In this document: piece after piece, positions 9,619 to 19,180 of the stretch | Layout: every line of letters starts with the position of its first letter | How positions within the stretch are numbered: position 1 is the first letter of the stretch | Source of the DNA: an uncultured Selenomonadales bacterium | GTDB lineage: Bacteria > Bacillota > Negativicutes > Acidaminococcales > Acidaminococcaceae | Direction: 5' to 3' | NCBI GenBank assembly: GCA_900315925.1 | Contig: ONAV01000032.1 | Location: 1-47,429 of the forward strand | Length of the DNA: 47,429 nucleotides | Notes under the pieces: generated by a model | What the model saw: the letters and a program-made list of their open reading frames with translations, nothing else | The model's database searches: none | What the model was told of the DNA's origin: nothing | Program-made: the position numbers and the translations under genes

Positions 9619-10161
9619 TTAAGTCCGGGCATAGACCACGGGTTTCAACACACCAATAAAAGGAAGATTGCGGTAATCGCCTGCATAGTCCAGGCCATAC
9701 CCCACTACGAACTCATCCGGAATAGTAAACCCTACATAATCCGCATGCATACCGTTTTTCCTGCGTTCTTCCTTGTCGCACATAGCAATGGTTTTTACCG
9801 ACGCCGGTTTTTTGGTTTCCAGCAGCGCCTTAACTTTGGCAAAGGTAAGACCTGTATCAATGATGTCATCCACCAGAAGGACATGCATGCCTGCAATATC
9901 GTCCGCCACGTCCAGCCGGACCGCCACACTGCCAGAGGTTGACGTGCTGTTTCCGTAGGAAGACGCTACCATAAACTCCATCCGAACCGGTATGGACATA
10001 GCCCGGCTCAGGTCACAGGCAAAGTAAGCCGCCCCTTTCAGCAGGCAGATGATGATGACCCGTTTTCCTTCATACTCTTTGGAAAGCTGTTCCCCCATCT
10101 CCTGTACTCTCTGTTTTATCTGTTCTTCGGTAATCAAAACCGCTTTTATGTCTTCATGCAT
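9619..10161 (-). CDS. hpt: Hypoxanthine phosphoribosyltransferase
   Basis: Salvages hypoxanthine (and usually guanine) with PRPP to give IMP or GMP. The 180 residues fit the family. The PRPP-binding signature VLLVDDIIDTG lies at about 93-103, followed by the KKPASVKTIAMCDK region. Two ATG codons are possible: 10173, two bases after the tilS stop, and 10161 (MHEDIKAVLI). The second is preferred because known proteins start near the EDI segment and AAGGA lies about 11 bases upstream of it. It is the middle gene of tilS-hpt-ftsH. A regulatory role with TilS, known in Bacillus and Listeria, cannot be judged from sequence. Confidence 0.95.
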   Translation of the reverse strand: MHEDIKAVLITEEQIKQRVQEMGEQLSKEYEGKRVIIICLLKGAAYFACDLSRAMSIPVRMEFMVASSYGNSTSTSGSVAVRLDVADDIAGMHVLLVDDIIDTGLTFAKVKALLETKKPASVKTIAMCDKEERRKNGMHADYVGFTIPDEFVVGYGLDYAGDYRNLPFIGVLKPVVYART

Positions 10162-10175
10162 AACTGACACCATCC

Positions 10176-11618
10176 TTATTTAATATTTATAAACAGCCAG
10201 CCCTGTTCCCGGGCCGGTACTTCTGAACTGCCGTTCTGTTCTTCCCACCGGGCATTGGCCAGACCGGGAATCCATACGATTTCATTCCCTGCCGCCGCCA
10301 CCACCAGCCGGTTTCTGTCCTCCACAGGCACCCTGCACTCTATCAGATACTTTTTCAGGGTTTTATGTCCGGTTCCTTTTAAAGGAAGAATCCTGTCTCC
10401 CGGCTTCCTGTAGCGGAACACCAGCGTATTTCCCAGACACTTCAGCCGGGCTAATGGGTACGCCATCTGTGTCCGGTACTGATAGGCCGGCCTCTCTTTA
10501 ATAACAGAAAGCTGTGCCACTCTGTGATCCGGAAACGGAATTTCTTCTATTTCTGTGCTACCGCCGTCAGACAGCCCGACGGAAAGCCCCGTCAAATCCA
10601 CTGCACAGTTCCAGCCGTCATCCTGCTGCAAAGTCCTTGCATTATCTTCAGAGAATAATATTAGTTTATCATAAGAATACAATGCTTGCCAACTGCCCGG
10701 CAGCAAAATTTTTTTACCGCCGGAACGATTCACTATCAGCTGCTCCAAATCCTCGAGATTGGCTCCGGATAATTCCTCCGGGGCCCCCGAAGCGTTCCAG
10801 AACAGGCGCAGCACCCGGAAGCGCAGGGCTTTCGGAATGATTTCCCAGTTATCAGCCAGAAGCGCACCATTCTGTGTGACAGCCGGGCGCATCCATCTTC
10901 TTTTAAACTCCCCTTCAGCCAGCTCCTCCAAATAGTCCCCGTCTACCTGGAGATGTTCAGCCGTCCTGCATAAAACATCCGTAACAGAAGGAGAAAAATT
11001 ATCCTCCAGCATGGGAAGAAGGACTCTTCGGATACGGTTACGCATATAATGCAGGTCTTCGTTTGACGAATCCTCCCGCCAGACAATCCCCCTGTCTGTA
11101 CAATACTGCCGCAATTCTGCAGCTGTCAGAGAAAGAAGAGGACGCAATACCGCATCATGCTGAAACCGGATTGCCCCCAGACCGCGCGTGCCCGAACCTC
11201 GCAGCAGACGAAGCAAAAACGTCTCTGCCTGGTCGTCTTTCTGATGTGCCGTAAGGATAAAGTCCGCCCCTGTTTCTTCCGCACATTGGAAAAGCGCCTG
11301 ATACCGAAGACGCCGGGCAGCATCCTCCAGGGACATCTTTTCGTTTTCCCGCAATTTCTGCGCATCAACCGCCTTGCAACAGAACGCAATCCCCATTTTC
11401 CGGCAAAACGCCTCTACATAACGGGCATCTTCCAGACTCTCCCTGCCCCGGATCCCATGTTCTACATGACATACGGTAAAACGAAATCCGCAACGCTGCA
11501 GTGCGTCTGCCATGGCCAAAGAATCGGCACCTCCGCTGACTGCCGCCACATAGTTTTTTGTACGGTCCAGTTTTTCCCGCAAAATGCGGGGAACTTTATC
11601 CAACACTGTTTCTTTCAT
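10176..11618 (-). CDS. tilS: tRNA(Ile)-lysidine synthetase
   Basis: Converts cytidine 34 of the CAU-anticodon tRNA-Ile to lysidine so that it reads AUA. The 480 residues fit the long, multi-domain form of the family. The PP-loop motif SGGADSLAMADAL starts at about residue 28, HVEHGIRGRES is near 51, and a C-terminal TilS domain (RILPLKGTGHKTLKKYLIE) is near 410. The gene begins about 65 bases after the terminator of the S1-domain gene, so it probably has a separate promoter that I could not identify. It overlaps nothing and leads directly into hpt. Confidence 0.94.
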   Translation of the reverse strand: MKETVLDKVPRILREKLDRTKNYVAAVSGGADSLAMADALQRCGFRFTVCHVEHGIRGRESLEDARYVEAFCRKMGIAFCCKAVDAQKLRENEKMSLEDAARRLRYQALFQCAEETGADFILTAHQKDDQAETFLLRLLRGSGTRGLGAIRFQHDAVLRPLLSLTAAELRQYCTDRGIVWREDSSNEDLHYMRNRIRRVLLPMLEDNFSPSVTDVLCRTAEHLQVDGDYLEELAEGEFKRRWMRPAVTQNGALLADNWEIIPKALRFRVLRLFWNASGAPEELSGANLEDLEQLIVNRSGGKKILLPGSWQALYSYDKLILFSEDNARTLQQDDGWNCAVDLTGLSVGLSDGGSTEIEEIPFPDHRVAQLSVIKERPAYQYRTQMAYPLARLKCLGNTLVFRYRKPGDRILPLKGTGHKTLKKYLIECRVPVEDRNRLVVAAAGNEIVWIPGLANARWEEQNGSSEVPAREQGWLFINIK

Positions 11619-11683
11619 GACTATCCTGTATTCCGCTGCCTGTCATATGGTCTGACTGCACACCGGCGATGCCGGCTAAAAAA

Positions 11684-11711
11684 ACAAAAAAGGCACCCTT
11701 CCTGAGTGCCT
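11684..11711 (-). terminator. Rho-independent terminator after the S1-domain gene
   Basis: On the minus strand AGGCAC...GTGCCT (11706-11711 with 11691-11696) forms the stem. The T-run TTTTTTGTTTTTTT follows immediately. It lies 4 bases after the stop codon at 11716. Confidence 0.88.
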
Positions 11712-11715
11712 GTTT

Positions 11716-12147
11716 TTACCGATCACGGCTCGCACCACGGCCACCGCGCTTGGATTCCGTATTTCTGCGTAAATCCAGCAACCGGTCATCACTGTCCTTC
11801 AGAAATTTGGACAGCTTATCTTCAAAAGATAACGGACCCACCTGACGGGGGCTCCGTTTCTCCACAACAGGCGTTTCTTTCGGTCTGGCTGGCCTGGCAG
11901 GAGTTTCCGGTTTTTCTTCGACCTGTTTCAGGGAAAGAGCAATTTTACCGCGGTCATCAATTGAGAGTACCTTGGCTCTGACCTTCTGATGCTCTTTTAA
12001 AAAATCGTGTATATCTTTAACATAAACATTGGATACCTCGGAAATATGAATCAGTCCGACTTTCCCCCCGGGAAGCTGAAGAAACGCACCAAAATTCGTA
12101 ATACCGGTTACTTCACCTTCTACGACAGCTCCAATTTCAATTGCCAT
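11716..12147 (-). CDS. S1 RNA-binding domain protein, YabR/GSP13-like
   Basis: A 143-residue protein with one S1 domain at about 3-72 (GAVVEGEVTGITNFGAFLQL, then VGLIHISEVS and VRAKVLSID). A low-complexity, charged tail follows, rich in Pro, Arg and Lys. Bacillus YabR and its paralogue GSP13 are ribosome- or RNA-associated S1 proteins, and the gene position between divIC and tilS equals that of yabR. It has its own predicted promoter (12188-12217) and a terminator 4 bases after the stop, so it looks monocistronic. GGAGG lies about 12 bases before the ATG, a long spacing. Confidence 0.88.
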   Translation of the reverse strand: MAIEIGAVVEGEVTGITNFGAFLQLPGGKVGLIHISEVSNVYVKDIHDFLKEHQKVRAKVLSIDDRGKIALSLKQVEEKPETPARPARPKETPVVEKRSPRQVGPLSFEDKLSKFLKDSDDRLLDLRRNTESKRGGRGASRDR

Positions 12148-12187
12148 AAAACAAAAAAACCTCCTGCTCTAAAAATACGACTGTATA

Positions 12188-12217
12188 ATTTTACCACCAG
12201 AAAATAACCAGTGTCAA
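12188..12217 (-). promoter_or_regulatory. Promoter for the S1-domain gene
   Basis: The minus strand has TTGACA (12212-12217), an 18-base spacer and TAAAAT (12188-12193). The start would be near 12181, giving a leader of about 34 bases before the ATG at 12147. Confidence 0.65.
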
Positions 12218-12225
12218 TATGAATG

Positions 12226-12609
12226 CTAATTTTCAGCCTTTTTTTCATTCTTTCCCGTCTTTGTGTTCTTGTCTTTTTGGGCGTCCGTATCCGCTTTTTC
12301 GTTCTGCCCTTCTTTATCCTTGACGATAAAAATCGGGACCTCATCCTTCTTTACATAGTTATGATCTTCACGGGCCAGCTTTTCAATATATTTTGGGTCG
12401 GATAGCCGCTTGCGTTCCGCCTCCAGATCAGCCTGCACTTTCTGCAGTTCTTCGACGCGCTTCCGGGTCGCATCCGTTTCTTTCTGAATCTGGTGAATTT
12501 TATATTCCTGCCGTCCCAAAATCGCCACAAATATAATCACCAACACAATCAGAACCCGCCGGAAATCTCTTGCCACACGGCTCCTTTTTTCACTGTCGTG
12601 AGTCGTCAT
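12226..12609 (-). CDS. DivIC/FtsB-type septum formation protein
   Basis: A bitopic division protein expected to form the FtsL-DivIC-DivIB complex. It has 127 residues from the ATG at 12609 (MTTHDSEKRS), chosen because GAGGGGAG lies 8 bases upstream. A cytoplasmic basic segment is followed by one membrane helix (about 18-36, VLIVLVIIFVAIL) and then a coiled coil (about 40-75, heptads of Ile/Leu with Glu/Lys). The segment LSDPKYIEKLAREDHNYVKKDE is typical of the family. The tail after about 95 is an unusual Lys/Asp/Asn-rich low-complexity stretch. It follows mazG by 45 bases, the same place as divIC in bacilli. Confidence 0.88.
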   Translation of the reverse strand: MTTHDSEKRSRVARDFRRVLIVLVIIFVAILGRQEYKIHQIQKETDATRKRVEELQKVQADLEAERKRLSDPKYIEKLAREDHNYVKKDEVPIFIVKDKEGQNEKADTDAQKDKNTKTGKNEKKAEN

Positions 12610-12654
12610 ACCGGTTACTCCCCTCTTAGAAAGTTGCTGTAATACAGAAAACAA

Positions 12655-14226
12655 TTACTCCTCTGATTCCTTGGCCTCGTCCCAGAACCGGTCTAATTCT
12701 TCCAGGGAATACGCATTCCATTCTTTCCCCGATTCCGTTACGCGGTCCTCCACATGTTCAAAGCGTGTTTCAAAACGGTTGTTACAACGATTTAACGCGG
12801 TTTCGCTTTCCAGACCCAGGTGGCGGGCAAAGTTTACAAGGGAAAAGTACAGGTCCCCCAATTCCTTTTCCATGTCATCCTGATTCTGCCGGGTGGCAGC
12901 CTCATTAAACTCTTCCCACTCTTCCAATACTTTTTTCTTTACATCTTCCGTTTCCGTCCAGTCAAACCCCACCTTGGCAACCCGTTTCTGAATTTTATGG
13001 GCCCGCAGCAGGGAAGGCAACCCTTTATAGATACCGTCCAGCACCCGCTCCCGTTCCGGTTTTTCCTGCAGTTTGATGGCTTCCCAGTTGGTCAGGACTT
13101 CATCGCTGTTGGCTACTTTAACCGTCCCGAATACATGAGGATGACGCTCAATCAGTTTATCCGTCACGCCGTCAATGACATCCTGCAGCGTGAACATTCT
13201 CTTTTCTTCCGCCATTCGGGCATGGAACACAACCTGCATCAGGATATCTCCCAGTTCTTCTGCCATGCCATGGGTATCCTTGTCATCCACAGCTTCCAGA
13301 AACTCATAGCATTCTTCAATCAGATTGGCACGAATCGTGTCAAAATCCTGTTCCCTATCCCAGGGACACCCTCCCGGTTCACGAAGCACCTGCATCACAT
13401 CTGCCAGAGGACGCACATCAAACTGCGTTTTGTGTTTTAACAGTGGGAAACGCTCCCAATATCCGGCTGTTTCATTTTCATCTTTCGCATTTTGCAGCAT
13501 CGACTGCAGCGTCTCCTCCGGCTGACGGGGAATAAACACGCTGGTCAGGTGGTCGATTTCAGGCTGCCTGTCAATTTCAAAGAGCGGTATCTTCCGGCAG
13601 GTTTCATCATCCAGACCCAGATTGCGAAGAAAATACAGTTCCGTTTCGTCCGGCAAAACGTCCATCAGGGATAGCTTCATGTCAGAAGCTACCATCTTAT
13701 TATAAACCTGCGTCACCATCAGGGGATACCGGCCTGCATCCGCCAATGCAGAAAAATCCTGCGCATCGACGATCCGCAGGCCGTCGATAGGATCAATGCC
13801 CAGTTTTACATACGCCAGATCCAGAAAACTCATGGCAGGCTTAACCGTCAGAGGTATACCGCATTTCTTCGCTTTTCCCCGCAGCAGCACAACTGTCCGC
13901 TCCGCAACCAGCGGGCTGCCGGGAACTGCATAAACCACATCTTTGTCTTCGGCCTGTTCGATAACAAAGGAAGAAATGTTATCATATACGTCTTCAAACG
14001 TTGCTTCCTTTTCATACCAGGTGTCGCAGGAAATATATGAAATGCCACGGCGTTTCAGTTCCGCAACGGTCGGATGTATCTCCGTACGGAGGATTACAAA
14101 GCGTTCCTCCAAAAGTTTTAACGTTTCCAGAGACAGATGACCGGCCGCTCCCGGTCCCAGGCCCACAATCGTCAGCGAGCCTTTCATTCTACTGTTTTCA
14201 AAGCCGGCTTTATGTTCCGTTCCCAT
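12655..14226 (-). CDS. mazG: Tetrapyrrole methylase-like/MazG fusion protein (YabN type)
   Basis: A two-domain protein of 523 residues. An N-terminal SAM-dependent tetrapyrrole-methylase-like fold (about 15-245, GLGPGAAGHLS) joins a full-length tandem MazG nucleoside-triphosphate pyrophosphohydrolase (about 268-515). In MazG the first repeat shows GGCPWDREQ (near 288), EECYEFLEA and EELGDILMQVVFHA, and the second shows EEWEEFNEA and KELGDLYFSL. This is the YabN architecture of sporeformers and their relatives; the methylase-like half has no assigned substrate. The ATG at 14226 is chosen because GGAGGG lies 7 bases upstream; in-frame ATGs upstream and downstream lack such a site. It follows the flippase gene by 26 bases. 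Confidence 0.92.
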   Translation of the reverse strand: MGTEHKAGFENSRMKGSLTIVGLGPGAAGHLSLETLKLLEERFVILRTEIHPTVAELKRRGISYISCDTWYEKEATFEDVYDNISSFVIEQAEDKDVVYAVPGSPLVAERTVVLLRGKAKKCGIPLTVKPAMSFLDLAYVKLGIDPIDGLRIVDAQDFSALADAGRYPLMVTQVYNKMVASDMKLSLMDVLPDETELYFLRNLGLDDETCRKIPLFEIDRQPEIDHLTSVFIPRQPEETLQSMLQNAKDENETAGYWERFPLLKHKTQFDVRPLADVMQVLREPGGCPWDREQDFDTIRANLIEECYEFLEAVDDKDTHGMAEELGDILMQVVFHARMAEEKRMFTLQDVIDGVTDKLIERHPHVFGTVKVANSDEVLTNWEAIKLQEKPERERVLDGIYKGLPSLLRAHKIQKRVAKVGFDWTETEDVKKKVLEEWEEFNEAATRQNQDDMEKELGDLYFSLVNFARHLGLESETALNRCNNRFETRFEHVEDRVTESGKEWNAYSLEELDRFWDEAKESEE

Positions 14227-14252
14227 GTACACACCCTCCGTACTGTTGCTTA

Positions 14253-15827
14253 TCATTTCCAAAACTTCCGAATTATTTTCCCGATTACCGGCAGCTGCGC
14301 CGCCTCTTCCCGGGTCATACAGCCCAAAAGCATGACCGCCGTTCCATAAACCAAAATGGATACAGCCATGCCGGCAAGCAAAGCAACAACAATGCTTCCC
14401 TTATCCATAAAGAACAGAGCAGCCATTTTCCCTGCCAGTCCCATACACAGGGAAGCCAACAGAATCTTCAGGCTGTCCCTGACCGGAAACGGGATCCCGT
14501 TCCGATACAGGAAAAAGATATTGATTGCTGCCACCAGCGAAAAATTCAGATTCGAGGCCCAGGCTGCACCCAGAATATGGAAGGCCGCTACCGATGTCAG
14601 CTGCCAGACTGCAACCGCTTTCACCACGGCGCCAAATAACATGTTACACATGGGAATCGCCGTTTTGCCGATGCCCTGCAGCGCCCCCGTAGTAACCTGG
14701 AAAATTCCCAGGCAGGCAATGGAAGGAGCCAGATGGGCAATCACGGGTGCCGCCTTCATCGTACCGTATAACGTGCCGGATATGGGACCTGACAGCGCCC
14801 ACATCCCTACGGAAGCCGGAGCCACCACCAGCATACATATTTTAAAAGCAGATTCCGTTTTACGTAAAATCTCATCTGACAACCGCAGCGTACTGGCTTC
14901 CGAAACCGCCGGTACCAGACTGGCCGCCAGTGACAGGGTGGGAATCGTGGCCATCATCAGAAGAGGCTGAGCCATGCCGGTAAGATAACCAAACAGTGTA
15001 GTGGCCGCTTCCACCCCAAAGCCGGCACGCCCCAATCCGTTCGGGACCAGCAGCATATCGATACTGCTGGTCACCGGTATCAGCAGGTTGGCACAGGAAA
15101 CGGGAATGGCCAGCAATACCAGCCGGCGGGCGATAGATTCTACGCTTTCCGCAACCGTTTCCGTCTGCTCTTCAATTTTTCGTTTCCACTCCTTACGTGC
15201 TTTTCGGTAAAACCAGGTGAGCACAAGAAGTCCTGTCAGCCCGCCGGGCACCGCACCGAAAGCTGCGCCGGCCGCAGCGTACTCCAGTCCCCGGGGAAGC
15301 AGTAAATAAGCCAGGCCGATCATGACCAGCACCCGTACCAGCTGCTCCAAAATCTGAGATACCGCCGGCGGGGTCATCATCTGATAACCCTGGAAATAAC
15401 CCCGAAAACTGGCCAGAATGCTGGAAAAGAAGACCGCCGGTGTCAATACAACCAGTGCATAATAGGCCCTGCCATCACGAATCCAGCCAGTACTGACGAG
15501 AAAACCGGCCAGTCCGTACAACGTCAGGGCAAAAAACAGACCGAACACTGCCATCAGACCCAGCGTAACTTTAAAGATCCGATGGGCCTGGGCGTAATCG
15601 TTTTTGGCCACTTTTTCCGCCACAATGATGGAGACCGCCACCGGCACGCCGGCCGAGCAGACCGAAAGCATCAGCAGGTAAATGGGATAAGCCATCTGAT
15701 ATAAACCGATCCCTTCGCCCCCCAATAAGCGGGACAGCAGGATACGGTTCACTGAACCGATGACTTTAACCATCAACCCGGCTACGGTTAAAATCAGGGC
15801 TCCTTTCAGAAATTTATCCTTACCCAT
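14253..15827 (-). CDS. SpoVB/YabM-type polysaccharide (lipid-linked precursor) flippase
   Basis: A 524-residue integral membrane protein with about 14 predicted hydrophobic segments, of the MOP flippase superfamily (MurJ/SpoVB branch). The N-terminus (FLKGALILTVAGLMVKVIGS) and LSRLLGGEGIGLYQMAYP follow the SpoVB/YabM pattern. It probably flips a lipid-linked cell-wall or surface-polysaccharide precursor. In this non-sporulating setting the SpoVB name is only a family label. It lies 50 bases after mfd and 26 bases before mazG, so it is in the mfd transcription unit. Confidence 0.85.
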   Translation of the reverse strand: MGKDKFLKGALILTVAGLMVKVIGSVNRILLSRLLGGEGIGLYQMAYPIYLLMLSVCSAGVPVAVSIIVAEKVAKNDYAQAHRIFKVTLGLMAVFGLFFALTLYGLAGFLVSTGWIRDGRAYYALVVLTPAVFFSSILASFRGYFQGYQMMTPPAVSQILEQLVRVLVMIGLAYLLLPRGLEYAAAGAAFGAVPGGLTGLLVLTWFYRKARKEWKRKIEEQTETVAESVESIARRLVLLAIPVSCANLLIPVTSSIDMLLVPNGLGRAGFGVEAATTLFGYLTGMAQPLLMMATIPTLSLAASLVPAVSEASTLRLSDEILRKTESAFKICMLVVAPASVGMWALSGPISGTLYGTMKAAPVIAHLAPSIACLGIFQVTTGALQGIGKTAIPMCNMLFGAVVKAVAVWQLTSVAAFHILGAAWASNLNFSLVAAINIFFLYRNGIPFPVRDSLKILLASLCMGLAGKMAALFFMDKGSIVVALLAGMAVSILVYGTAVMLLGCMTREEAAQLPVIGKIIRKFWK

Positions 15828-15877
15828 TTTTACGACTCCTATCGCAGCTTTAGGAAACGCTGATTAATTCGTCTCCT

Positions 15878-18800
15878 TTATTTTATCAGTTTTACCAGAT
15901 TCTTTTCAAGCCAGTCCAGCGGTTCGATTTCCAGCGAAGACGTCCGGAACAAAAGCGCCATTTCCCTGCCGGGTTCCAGCTTCATATACCGGCTGTTCTT
16001 TTCCGCCATCTTCACCAGTGCTTCCCCATTTACCTCCGAATGCTCGGCAAAGGTGATGCGGATCATTCCGGCCCGCACATTGATCCGGCGGATTCTCAGC
16101 TTACGGCATACCGCACGGACTTTGGCCAGACGCCACAACAGCTCCACCTCTTCCGGCGGGGTTCCGAAACGGTCGATGATCTCATCCATCAGGTCCTCTT
16201 CTTCCCCCCAGGCCAGATCTACAAAACGGCGGTACAATTCCAGCTTGTACCGGGGATTGGCAATATAGGAATCCGGAATATAGGCATTCAACGGAATTTC
16301 CAGAATCGGATCCGGTTCCCGTTCCATATTCAGGGACCCATTCCGGAGCCGTTTGATAGTCTGCTCCAGCAAATCGCAGTAGGCGGCAAATCCGATTCCG
16401 GCAATATAACCATGCTGCTGAGGCCCCAGCAGATTACCGGCGCCCCGGATCTCCAGGTCCCGCATGGCAATTTTAAAACCCGCCCCCAGTTCCGTAAAAT
16501 CACGGATGGCCTGCAGCCGCTTGGCCGCTACCTCGCTGAGGGATTTGTTCTTCCTGTACATAAAGTAAGCATAGGCAAGACGGGAAGAACGCCCTACCCG
16601 CCCCCGCATCTGGTACAACTGAGACAGGCCGAAATTCTCCGCCCCGTCCACGATGATCGTATTGGCCAGGGGCACATCCAGTCCGTTTTCCACAATCGTA
16701 GTACACAGCAGTACATCGCAACTTCCTTCATAGAAAGACATCATGGCGTCTTCCAGCCTGTCTTCACTCATCTGCCCATGACCGATGCGCACATTGATGC
16801 CCGGCACCAGCCGTTGCAGCCGTTCCGCAATCAGCGGAAGACCGCTGACACGGTTATGAATGTAATAGATCCGGCCGCCCCGGCGCAGCTCCCGCTCCAG
16901 GGCCTCCTTAATCATGCCCTCGTCATATTCCGCCACATACGTTTCCACCGGCAGACGATCCTCCGGCGGCGACTCGATGAGACTCATATCCCGGCTGCTG
17001 ACCAAAGCCATATGCAGCGTTCGGGGAATAGGCGTAGCAGATAACGCCAGCACATCAATCCCCTGTTTCCATTGTTTAATTTTTTCCTTCTGGGCCACGC
17101 CGAAGCGTTGTTCTTCATCAATGATCAAAAGCCCCAGGTCATGGAACATCACATCAGCCTGCAGCAGCCGGTGGGTACCGATTACGATATCAATATCACC
17201 CTGCTCCAGTTTTTTAAGCGTCTGCTTAATTTCTTTATTGGAAACAAAACGGCTGACCATAGCGATTCGAGCCCCGAAGGGTTCCAGCCGTTCCCGGCAG
17301 GTGAGCAGATGCTGCTGCGCCAGTACCGTGGTGGGAACAAGCAGGGCCGCCTGTTTTCCGTCCATTACCGCTTTAAATGCTGCCCGCAGGGCCACTTCCG
17401 TCTTGCCGTAGCCCACGTCGCCGCACAGGAGCCGGTCCATCGGTATGGGTTTTTCCATATCCGCCTTAATTTCGGCAATGGCCTTCATCTGGTCCGGCGT
17501 TTCCTCAAAGGGGAAGCGTTCCTCAAACTCACGCTGCAGATCCGTGTCCGGCCCATAGGCATACCCGTTGGTAATTTTCCGCAGGGCATAAAGACGGATC
17601 AGCTCCTCTGCCAACTGGGTTATAGCCGTGGAAGCTTTGGTCTTCATGCGTTTCCAGTCGGCGCCGCCCATTTTGGATAGTTTGGGCGTGATGCCCTCGC
17701 TGCCCACATACTTGTGCAAAAGGCTGACCTGGTCTACCGGTACATACAGCCGGTCACTGCCCGCATACTGCAGCAGCAGGTAATCCCGGTGCATGCCGTC
17801 CACCAGCATGGTTTCAACACCGATATAACGGCCAATGCCGTGCACATCATGCACCACATAATCGCCGCCTTTAATATCGGTAAAGTATTGGAGTTTCGCT
17901 CCCTTATGCTTTGACTTGAAACGGCGGCGACGCTGCAATCCGTATATATCGTTTTCCGTCAGCAGCAGCCAGTTTTCATTCCAGAACCGGAAGCCGTTGA
18001 ACAGTTCTCCAAAACCCACATTCACTTTTTCAGCGTCTTCCGCCCCGTCCGCCAGGCAGACGGACGGGATTCCCCGCTGTCTCAGGCTTTCCGTAATGCC
18101 CCGGGCCTTCAGCACCGTGTTCATCATAATATAGGGCTGGATGCCTTCCGCCAGAAGGCTCTGCAAATCTTCAATCAACCGCTCTATACTCCGGTTATAG
18201 GATGTGACCCGGCGCACCGGCACCTGCATATGTTCGAATTCGTTAAAGTAGTTTGTATCCAATGCGGAAACCGTCACGGCCGGCTGTTTTTCTTCCATAG
18301 TCCAGATTTCGGCCGGCGGCCAGAGTTCTTCCTTATATGATTGTCCTTCTTTATACAGATGTTCCAGCGTCTCCTTCAGCTGCGCCGGTTCATCCATCAC
18401 AAACAGCGTATCCGCCACACCGTAGTCCCGCAGGTATGCATCAAACACCTCTTCCGCTCCCTGCATCTGCAGGGGTACGATCCGCAGTGTTTCCGTATTC
18501 GTCAGAGAGCGTTTGGTAGTGATATCGTAAAACCGGATACCGTCAATATCCGCGTCAAACCACTCAATACGGGCCGGATTCTGGCTGTTCAGGGGGAACA
18601 CGTCGATGATGCCGCCCCGCACCGAAAACTGCCCGATCGTATCCACTTCATCGGCCCGTTCATAGCCCATAGCGGCCAACATTTCAATAAACCGCCCCTG
18701 TTCCAGGGTAGCGCCCACGGAAATTTCCAGGCTGTGTTCAGTTACCCCGGACGGCCGGGGCAGTTTCTGCAGCAACGCTTCTGCCGTAACAAATACAACG

Positions 18801-19150
18801 CCCGGCTCTTCGCCGGCAATCAGACGCAGGGCCGCCGCTCTCCCCGCCTGGATTTCCAGGTTCCGGCTGTCCGCCTGTACCCGGGGCAGGTTCGTGGGAT
18901 AAAACTCCAGCACCGGCAGTTCCGGATACAGATAAGCCAGCGTCTGCCGATATTCCCTCACCGCTTCTCGTCCGGACAACAGAAGTACCAGTGTTTTCGC
19001 ATTCACGGCCTGCATCAGGGCGCACAAATACAAGGCTTTGACGGTTCCGTCCAGCCCTGAAAGTACACAGCCTTTTTTCTTCTTATACAACGCCGCCACG
19101 GCCTTCAGTTCCTTTACCGCAGCCAGGCGTTCCAGTAAGCGTTTTTTCAT
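15878..19150 (-). CDS. mfd: Transcription-repair coupling factor Mfd
   Basis: A DNA translocase that removes stalled RNA polymerase and recruits UvrA. The 1090 residues start from the ATG at 19150; a TTG three codons earlier is less likely because AGGAAA lies 9 bases before the ATG. Domains in order: UvrB-like module (about 1-330), CarD-like RNA-polymerase interaction domain (GGDYVVHDVHGIGRY near 427), superfamily 2 translocase with Walker A GDVGYGKTE near 575 and DEEQRFG near 677, then helicase motifs IVENGLDVP and QMRGRVGRS, and the TRCF C-terminal domain. It heads the mfd-flippase-mazG-divIC run, matching Bacillus order. A hairpin at 19181-19205 lies just upstream. Confidence 0.97.
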   Translation of the reverse strand: MKKRLLERLAAVKELKAVAALYKKKKGCVLSGLDGTVKALYLCALMQAVNAKTLVLLLSGREAVREYRQTLAYLYPELPVLEFYPTNLPRVQADSRNLEIQAGRAAALRLIAGEEPGVVFVTAEALLQKLPRPSGVTEHSLEISVGATLEQGRFIEMLAAMGYERADEVDTIGQFSVRGGIIDVFPLNSQNPARIEWFDADIDGIRFYDITTKRSLTNTETLRIVPLQMQGAEEVFDAYLRDYGVADTLFVMDEPAQLKETLEHLYKEGQSYKEELWPPAEIWTMEEKQPAVTVSALDTNYFNEFEHMQVPVRRVTSYNRSIERLIEDLQSLLAEGIQPYIMMNTVLKARGITESLRQRGIPSVCLADGAEDAEKVNVGFGELFNGFRFWNENWLLLTENDIYGLQRRRRFKSKHKGAKLQYFTDIKGGDYVVHDVHGIGRYIGVETMLVDGMHRDYLLLQYAGSDRLYVPVDQVSLLHKYVGSEGITPKLSKMGGADWKRMKTKASTAITQLAEELIRLYALRKITNGYAYGPDTDLQREFEERFPFEETPDQMKAIAEIKADMEKPIPMDRLLCGDVGYGKTEVALRAAFKAVMDGKQAALLVPTTVLAQQHLLTCRERLEPFGARIAMVSRFVSNKEIKQTLKKLEQGDIDIVIGTHRLLQADVMFHDLGLLIIDEEQRFGVAQKEKIKQWKQGIDVLALSATPIPRTLHMALVSSRDMSLIESPPEDRLPVETYVAEYDEGMIKEALERELRRGGRIYYIHNRVSGLPLIAERLQRLVPGINVRIGHGQMSEDRLEDAMMSFYEGSCDVLLCTTIVENGLDVPLANTIIVDGAENFGLSQLYQMRGRVGRSSRLAYAYFMYRKNKSLSEVAAKRLQAIRDFTELGAGFKIAMRDLEIRGAGNLLGPQQHGYIAGIGFAAYCDLLEQTIKRLRNGSLNMEREPDPILEIPLNAYIPDSYIANPRYKLELYRRFVDLAWGEEEDLMDEIIDRFGTPPEEVELLWRLAKVRAVCRKLRIRRINVRAGMIRITFAEHSEVNGEALVKMAEKNSRYMKLEPGREMALLFRTSSLEIEPLDWLEKNLVKLIK

Positions 19151-19180
19151 GAAAACCAATTTCCTGAATTAACTACAAAA

